DNA of 64,000 bases from Gracilaria domingensis (taxonomy: Eukaryota; Rhodophyta; Florideophyceae; Gracilariales; Gracilariaceae): the NCBI GenBank assembly GCA_022539475.1, contig VCMS01000384.1, forward strand, positions 1 through 64,000, in the 5' to 3' direction. A program made the position numbers and the translations under genes. Shown here in pieces: positions 57,126 to 64,000 of this stretch (positions are counted from its first letter, which is position 1; each line of letters begins with the position of its first letter). The notes beneath the pieces were generated by a model that worked only from the letters and a program-made list of their open reading frames with translations, did not search any database and was not told the DNA's origin.

Positions 57126-60100
57126 TCACGAAACCCCAAACACTGTACACAGTCTTATAGCGACAGATCGCACACCAGGTTCGGAATCTTCGCTCCGAGA
57201 CCTCTTGATCGCTGCCAATGTGTCTTCTCCAATCATATCTTTCATTGTCGCAGAATCTGAGATAACTTTCGCCAGGTGATCAAGAATTGCTAACCCGCTC
57301 TTTCTTAGCATGTTGTACTTGGGTTCGTGAACGCCGTTTTTGCTGAGGATTACTAATCGTTTCGTCAATGCCTCCCGTCGTTCCATGGAGTCTCCAAATT
57401 GCAGTTCATTTGTTGAGAAGCGTTCGGACAACCTCTCAGCCGCTTGCAGTACAACTAGTCGGACGTCCCAATCGTTCTGCATCAGTTCCTCAAACACACA
57501 GAGAAGATCTTGTATGTGTTCTATTTGCTTCTCCATTCCCGCTCTCCCGTTGACTGCAGATTGCAGACATTGGATCGCCGCTTTGCAATGCAGCCTCTGC
57601 GCCTTTCGCGCCTTATTGCGAGGATCAACAGCATCCGCATCAGACCCAGTTACCCACGCCATACGCGATACGTTTGGTACGCTGGCATTCACATCGGACG
57701 AGCTTGGTGACACCATTTCTGACAAATGGTGTTTGACTTCCTCGTACATGCACACGGTTTCCCGAGTGTTCACCAGCACTTTACCCGCTGCATCAATGGC
57801 TGCAATGCGATAGTTCTTCTTCCCTCGATGGGATTCGGAGAGCAGAGCCTGCACGACAGTTGTGCCCCCTCCGCACGCCTCCCACAGAGATGCACTCAAG
57901 CAAGAATCTGCCAGAGACCCAATGGCTTCAATGGGAACATGTTGTCCTTCCCAAATATGACCCGGAAGCACCATCAACAACGCTTGGCGCTTCGAGACAT
58001 GAACTGCACATCCACTGTGTCATTCGACGCGTTGGCCAGGTCCCCTAGCGTGGCTGCAGCGCTTCTCTTTACGCGGTACTAAGCAGAAGTAGATAGACGT
58101 TGCTCACATATTTCAACAATCTCCCTTTCGTACAAACGATGCCCGGCCTGAGTAATCGGCGCCCCTTCATCCCAGATATCTTTCCAGTTCTTGCTGGCAT
58201 CTCCTGCATCATCGTCTGTTTCACGTCGTCCCATGTATGCCAGATGCAGTATTGAGCTGGCGTGCTGCTGAGCAGTATCGGGAGCCATTCGCCACAACCC
58301 AGCAGCCAGTGATGAGGCAAGCGAACGATCCCGAGGGTCTTCCGATGTGCCCTTCTTGCTAATTTGTTGGCAGTACTTTCCAACTTCATCGACGCGGCAC
58401 AACTTAGATGCTCTACCAGCAGCGTTGCACCATGCCTTTCGAAGCATAGCATTTCGCTCCATACCAGCAGCGTTTGCCGCCGGAAACAGAAGCTTTGAAG
58501 CGTACGGTTCCATGACCACCGCTCTGGATTGGAGAACGCTCGAAATCAACCTCGCTGTCGCTGCGCGTGTCGGAAATCCCACTCCTATGCGAGCTAGTCG
58601 GGCAAGATTGGAAACCACCTCGGCGGCGATTGTCTCATCAACTTGCCCTCCCAACTTTTCAAGTGATTCGATCAAAGAGGACGATTACATACTTGCCGCA
58701 GTGACCCGAGCGTTCTACAGTTCCTCCGGTGATGCCACATGATACTCCGCGTAGTTCAAGATTTGCGGCTCCAGCTCCGTCGCTATTTCCAACAAATTCG
58801 CAATCAAATCCGGCAGAGACGACCGCAGTGCCGTTCCTCCATGCCTTATGATCTCAGACAGAGTCTTGGACACAAGTGCTCTCTCCTCCTCTGCGCTGTG
58901 TGTGATAGACGTCATTAGCACTGACAGCACAACGCCAACAGCTTGAGCCGAGTTTTCCTCACCAACATACCCTGGATTACATAGATGTATAGAGAGTGTC
59001 GAGAGTGCTCTTCCAGTCCCCTGAGCGCTCTTGCGCACACTTTCCTTGATGTCATCCATAGCCCTCAGCCTGTGGTACCAGAAATCCTTCAACGAGTCTT
59101 TCACTTCCTCCCATGTGCGAGACGTAAGCACGTCCCGAAGCGCTGCGCACCCCGCTTCTCGTGAACGTCATTGCCTCGAAACGATTGACTTGATGCAATG
59201 CTCAGTTACCGCCGGCAAGTTTGCCTTTATAGCTTCTGCCACTGAGCCGTGACCAGACTCTTTGACAACGGCCGATATAATGGAACCCATAGCAATGCGG
59301 ACGCTCTCAGTTGGATCATGGCAATACACATACAACCGTGGCAAAAGGTTCTTCACGTGCGGCCGAAGATGTTCGGCCGCGATTTCATTATTCAACAGCG
59401 CACTACCAGCCAATGCGGCGCCCTTGCGACTGTTCCAAAGCGCGGCATGGCCGGCAAGATCCATGAACTTATACACAAGTTCGGGTTGACCCATGTCCTG
59501 AGCAAGACTGCAGAGCTCTTTATACGTCCCAGACGGCGCGCCAGCCGACTTTGATTGAACGTCCACGCCGCTGAATTCCAGCAATACGCCTTGATCGCCC
59601 GGGACCGTCGCAGCAGCTCGCTTGCCTGCCGTCAAAGATCGGACAAGGTTTCCAACAAGAACTTGTTGATCCTTTGGGGGGCATATGTTGTACACCAACG
59701 CAATGCCGTAAGAGGCCATCTGTTGCGTGAAGTCGGATCGATCTGACAAGAACACAGTAAACGCCTTTTGTACATCTGGCAGAAGATCCAGAAGCAACTG
59801 TTGCTCCTGAGTGATTCGCGCTTCGTCCGCGGTGGTTGCGAATGTGTACTTCTCACTCTCTGATCTGTCCGCGAACAACTTGATAAACGTTAACAGACAT
59901 ACAAATCCACCTGGTCGTGCGTTTGGCCTTTCGTCAAAGACCAGCGACATGATCGTTTTGACTGTCTCAGGCAACAAAGAAACCTTGCTCTGGTCAGCAT
60001 CGTCGTAGATCCTCTCTCGCACACCGTAGCTGTGCTCCCTGAGTTCTGTTATACTCTGCAACTCGCTCGAATCTGCTGTCCCGCTAGATTTGGACACATC

Positions 60101-62673
60101 GGTACTTGTTTCCTCATGTGCAGAGGGTGAAGGGACGTCCAATGCGGAGATGCATCGGACCAGACACTCGGCAGCAGAGAAGCAAATGTCGTCTTCCTTT
60201 CGCTCCCGGAAGACATGTAGCAGGCCCTCCAGAGCCTTCCTCTGGAAAGACGTTCTGGGCTCCCCAACGCAGATCTTTCCCAACGCATTTGACGCGGCTT
60301 GAACTACCTTGGACGGCGAAGACGACAACTTGAGGATGCCTGTTAGTTTAGACAGAATCCTCTCTCGGGAAGCTGGCGACAGCGGCAGTTGCTTTCTGGT
60401 TCCAATATCTGCCACCGCCTCGCACGCTGCAGCCCGGACAATCTCGGATGATTCTATTGGGAGCATTATCCTCTTGGAAATACGCGCCGTAACTTGAGAG
60501 ATCGGGGTGTTCTCTAATTCATGCCATATCACGTCCGCTCGCCTCGCTGCGGAGCAAATGATCTGGCCACTGGCCATTATTCTCGCCACCCGTTCATCCT
60601 CGCCGTGCCTGCCAGAAGCGACTCCAGACTGGTTCGGTTCAAGCCCTGCGCCAAAGCGCGTGACGAGTTGCTCTATCTCCTCCATGGAGAGCGCATCAGT
60701 GCAGACGCCTACGAGATTAGAAACGGCGCGCGCGACGACAACGTCGCCCAAAGCAGACTTACGAGCAATCAGTTTGAACAAGTCGTCCAGTCTGTGTTGA
60801 AAGGCTTGCGCAACTTGTTCCCTCAGCGACGCTGTGTTCGAGGCAAGCAAATCAATAGACAGTGCGGATGTCAGCAGGTCTTGCCTCTGATTTGGGTCGG
60901 GGTGCAAAAAGACTTGTTGCGCTGTGCGTAATGCCACGTTCAAAGCGTCCAACATCGACGGATCGGCGCTCAAAAACAAATCAATCTCGCCGGCAGGCAA
61001 GAGCTGTATTCGTCGTTGAGGAGTGAGCTTGTGGATCAAGCACTTGAGACAGAAGTGTAGATATACAGCAGCCGACTTGCTGCGCGGTTCGTGGCGCTCG
61101 CAGTGAGACGTATACACTGCGACATTGTGTCTAAAGTCAGGGAATGCGCTCTTCAATAGAGGCTTCTCGTGGCGCAGTGTGGGATCCCGCGCAATCTTTC
61201 GTGGCTTCAGTCCAACGGCTACCAGCTGGGATACGCGCTCACTGTTGTCAGCACACGCGACGATGTTGATCAAGCGAGCATCAGCCTCCGTAAACGCAAA
61301 GCACTCATTCGCCCAGTGTACAGCCGCGTCCCTGGCTCGTATGGAAAGATCATGCTCGTCGGCAATAGCGTCCATGAGCGTGGCAAGCACAACAGTGCGT
61401 AACTGCGTAGTGTCTTGCTCGGAGATAGTGACGATGCGCAAAAGAGTGATGAGCGCTTGAGACGCAGAGTTCCTGACCTGCGGCTGATGCGTACGCGACA
61501 GAGAGCCCGAGAAGAACAGCTGTAACGACACAGCGTCGTCCAGCACCAGAGACGGAATGCGCAAGGCCAGGTCGGACAGCGCGGTATAGCCAAAGGCGCG
61601 AAGCGTATCCGAAAACGACGGCGCTCTGTCGGTTTGATTATTGACCAAGTTGAGCATGAGCTCAACAAAGTGCTTCGAATTGGCCAACAACACATCATCA
61701 TCACAATTGGCGACAACAAACGAAACAAACTGCATGCCCAACGCCTGAAACGTGGTTGGGATGCCCGGCGTAAACAAACTGTGTCGAAAGACATCAAACA
61801 CCTCCGGAAAGCAATTGGCACAAAGCGTCACCCTCAGCAAGCCCTTGGCAAGCAAGACAATCCTGACAGTCACTGGAGCCAGCGCATCATTGAACAACTC
61901 AAACAGCGTTGCGGCAATGGTTGGATCGGCAGCGGCGAGCACATCACATGCATCCACCCTCTTCATGGCATCTTCGCCCGCCGCAACCAGTGCAGAGCCA
62001 CTAGCGCTGCCGGCAGCGACCAAAAAGTGCGCAAACACGCGCGCGGCGCGCGACGCGTCATGCTCAATGGTGGCGTACTCCGACGCAAGGCGAATGACAG
62101 CCAACAACATTTGCTCCGACAGCGGAGACTTGATCTTTGCACGAAGCGCAAGCCGCGCATACGAGAAAAACGCATCCACGGCGCGAGCATCACAGCGTTT
62201 AACACGCTTCCACAAACTGAACGGCACGCGCGCAGGACTGAGCTCGGAAGCGCCCGCCAGCGCGCGCAGCGCCAAAAAGTGCAGCACGTCTCGATTCTGC
62301 GGCGACTACAAGCGCGTAGCGGCACCAAGCAGCTCGGGCAACGCCGCGGCCTTGTCCGCGTGCGGCAAACGATCAAAACACTTCGCCAGATAGCCGCCCT
62401 GCACGGCGAAGTTGGCGGTGAGCAGCGCGGCATCGGGGGCAGTGGCGACGGAAAGCACGTGCGAAAACGGCAGCTGCAGCTGCGGGTGCGAGCGAATGCG
62501 CACGTTGATGTGGTGCAGCACCTGGATACACTTGGCGCGCGCGGCGGGCGACGGGGTGCTGAGCGCGGACAGCAGCGTGGGAAGCAGACGCGACACGACC
62601 TTCTGCAGCGCTCGTCGCGCGCCAGCAGCAGCGCGTTGAGCGCGGCCTCCACCGTCTGCAGCTTGGCGTCCAT
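57126..62673 (-). pseudogene. ECM29: Full-length ECM29 proteasome adaptor gene, five internal stops and two frameshifts
   Basis: ECM29 is a HEAT-repeat scaffold that binds and stabilises 26S proteasomes. The start is ATG 62,673 (MDAKLQTVEAAL), followed by a 1-base shift near 62,612 into LQKVVSRLLPTLLSAL and INVRIRSHPQLQLP. A 1,039-codon open stretch covers 62,287-59,168. Other family-like blocks are DDIKESVRKSAQ, LEPQILNY, GVGFPTRAATA, LPGHIWEGQ and the C-terminus ending CTVFGVS. From start to stop is 5,548 bp, about 1,849 codons, the usual length of the family, so no introns are needed. Internal stops in the homologous frame are TAG 62,306, TGA 59,168, TAG 58,715, TAA 58,685 and TAG 58,079. 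A second frameshift lies near 58,000. From memory of the family, 59,168 and 58,079 fall at conserved Trp positions. Confidence 0.75.
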
Positions 62674-63062
62674 GGCGGGGCGCGCGGCCGGCGGCTGCGG
62701 CGCCAGCGGAGCGGCGCGGCGGCCTTGACGGCGCGCACGGCTGCCCCGCGACGTGGCACACGTGTGGCGGCCATGCGAAACGGCGCGCCTTTTGGGACGA
62801 GCTGCTGCGTGCGGTAACAGATACTTGTTCAAGCGCTCTATAGCACCCGGAATGTTCGTCAACATGCGGTGAACGCTCCAGATCATTTCATTGACCGTGC
62901 TAAACCATCGTCTAGGAACATCCTTGGACGTCGCAACGAGCGCCGGTGCGAAGCGGCGCACGCCGCCCTCGCTGCGGCGCAGCGCGAGCCGCAGCACGTC
63001 CGCGCCGTGCACGAGCGCCCAGCAGCGCGCGAGGCCGCCGACAGTGTTGGGCAGCTGGACGC

Positions 63063-63150
63063 CGCGCCACCGCCACCGCCACGCCGCCGCCACCGCCACG
63101 CCGCCGCCACCGCCACGCCGCCGCCACCGCCACCACCGCCACTTCCGCGC
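63063..63150. repeat. GC-rich minisatellite (CGCCAC/CGCCGC units)
   Basis: Tandem CGCCACCGCCACGCCGC-like units about 18 bp long, nearly pure C/G/A, lie inside the unknown gene. They generate Arg/Trp/Gly/Ala- or Pro/His-type low-complexity frames on every reading and are a likely site of length change. Confidence 0.8.
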
Positions 63151-63716
63151 CGCCGACCGCCAGCACGCCCAGCGGCACCTCCGTGCGCGCCAGCCGCCTG
63201 CCCGACTGCGCCGTCACGCTCACGTTGTGCGCCAGCGAGTACAGCACCAAGCGTGCCAGTTCCGACGGCAACATGGTGCGACGCATCTGCGGCATATAGT
63301 TCACCAGCCCCTTGGCGCTTATTTTCGCCGCCGTTGAAGCCCAGGCTGCCCCCGTACGTAATGCCTACCATCCTTGTGGTGCTTACGTTCTCCAGTTGGC
63401 CACGCTGTGGCTGTGTGCTGTTCAGCACGCCAAACATGTCCATGGTCAGCGCTGTGTGGTACATCGTCACCTCCTTCTGCTGCTGCTCCTTCCTTTCCCG
63501 CCCGCACCATCCGTTGTGCGCCATATCGTCCCCCGCCATCACTCTGCCTGGAAGGTAGCAATCCAGCCCGCTTTCATTCAGTACCTTCACCTCATACACG
63601 TGGAACGCCCTGTTACTTGCGTCCGCCGTCAGGTTCCGGCTCGTTAAAATCGAGAGATCCTGCGGAAATTCGTCCAGTGGCCCTTGCGTCCACGACACGC
63701 GAACATCTACATAATG

Positions 63717-63735
63717 CTGTGTGTGTGTGTGTTGT
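63717..63735. repeat. (TG)n/(CA)n microsatellite at a reading-frame change
   Basis: A run of GTGTGTGTGTG-type repeats coincides with the point where the first frame of the unknown gene ends (EDNTHTHSIM, stop) and the second begins. Slippage of the repeat by one or two bases would explain the frame change. Confidence 0.75.
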
Positions 63736-64000
63736 CCTCCATAATCTCCACAATCTCCTCCGACAGACGGTAAATCGCCTTCTCAGTACCGCTCACACAG
63801 CCGAGTAGCTGTGTTTCCGCATCAATGTCTGTCACGTTTGCAACCTGGGCCCATACCCATCCATCCTCATCAGTGAACGAGCACGCGAAAAACGCCTCTC
63901 TACCGTTCGGTAAAACGAACGTAGCAGCGAGAGAACCATCTCCGTAAGACAGTTGTGCCATTTGCAAGCTTTTCCCGTTGGGCAGGGTGCATTCTGCATA

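Larger units (their letters stand above)
62790..64000 (-). pseudogene. Unknown secreted/glycoprotein-like gene, frame-broken, runs off window
   Basis: Reading is open at the window edge (AECTLPNGKSLQMAQL). The first segment, to 63,707, ends in a CA microsatellite; a second frame continues at about 63,719 (VDVRVSWTQGPLDEF), again continuous in style. A third frame takes over near 63,320 (KISAKGLVNYMPQMRRTML). A GC-rich minisatellite sits at 63,063-63,150, after which VQLPNTVGGLARCWAL and IERLNKYLLP continue. N-glycosylation sequons are frequent (NVT, NLT, NES, NST, NVS, NVS), suggesting a secretory or extracellular protein. I do not recognise the family. It precedes ECM29 on the same strand by about 120 bp. 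Confidence 0.45.

Noticed and set aside
59168-62287. GCN1 as identity of the large HEAT-repeat protein
   Set aside because: N-terminal, middle and C-terminal blocks and total length (about 1,849 codons) fit ECM29; GCN1 is much longer.
57126-62673. Alternative nuclear genetic code (TGA = Trp or TAG/TAA = Gln)
   Set aside because: All three stop codons appear internally, with different expected residues. Several genes end naturally at TAA, TAG or TGA, and long frames have no internal reassigned codons.
61634-62728. 364-codon plus-strand frame and 61,963-63,099 minus-strand alternate frame
   Set aside because: GC-rich shadows of the ECM29 5' region; low-complexity Arg/Ala/Gln content, while the ECM29 frame has family homology. 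Only the upstream part of the minus frame (before 62,673) may be real.
1-64000. tRNA or rRNA genes
   Set aside because: I looked for tRNA B-box-like sequences and rRNA cores and saw none convincing; a covariance-model scan was not possible.

Overview
The window is eukaryotic nuclear DNA. It carries a proteasome adaptor (ECM29), a cohesin-loader fragment (SCC2/NIPBL), a SET-domain protein, CACTA and Ty3/gypsy transposable elements, and a scaffold gap of 866 N. Recognisable genes are essentially intronless and sit in small clusters between decayed transposons. That layout, the roughly 50% G+C and a GH36 alpha-galactosidase remnant (red algae store the galactoside floridoside) suggest a florideophyte red alga, perhaps Chondrus-like. 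This is inference, not a demonstrated assignment.

Layout. 1-7.4 kb: no supportable gene. About 12.4-15.4 kb (possibly from about 7.5 kb): a very old Ty3/gypsy relic with readable RT and integrase pieces. 15.4-16.8 kb: AT-rich spacer. 16.8-20.2 kb: a small hypothetical gene, a strong heat-shock-element cluster, a TATA box, a leader with 44-bp tandem repeats and a gag zinc-knuckle relic. 20.2-32.2 kb: a large inverted segmental duplication. The right arm holds intact genes (HAD phosphatase-like, ketopantoate-reductase-like, RPE C-terminus, coiled-coil protein). The left arm holds decayed copies of all four. The gap and a diverged third HAD copy lie between the arms. 32.4-33.3 kb: CACTA fragment, followed by a 281-bp MITE. 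36.4-42.3 kb: a fuller but dead Ty3/gypsy element. 43.4-47.4 kb: a CACTA element with a divergent second ORF. 47.5-53.5 kb: the most unusual part. A compact same-strand block encodes an NLS-bearing unknown protein, a beta-class DNA amino-methyltransferase, a SET protein and a repeat protein, and a 1.5-kb foldback structure lies next to it. 54.2-64 kb: GH36, SCC2, ECM29 and an unknown glycoprotein-like gene, all on the minus strand and all interrupted.

Most protein-coding sequence here carries lesions, often in-frame stops in otherwise continuous homology. Several sit where the family has Trp, Gln or Arg, so single C:G-to-T:A transitions would explain them. Against that background the methyltransferase/SET block stands out: 3.2 kb with one TGA and one G7 slip as its only breaks. 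It may be one long protein or polyprotein joining a DNA-methylation writer to a histone-methylation writer. I regard it as the best candidate for an undescribed system in the window.
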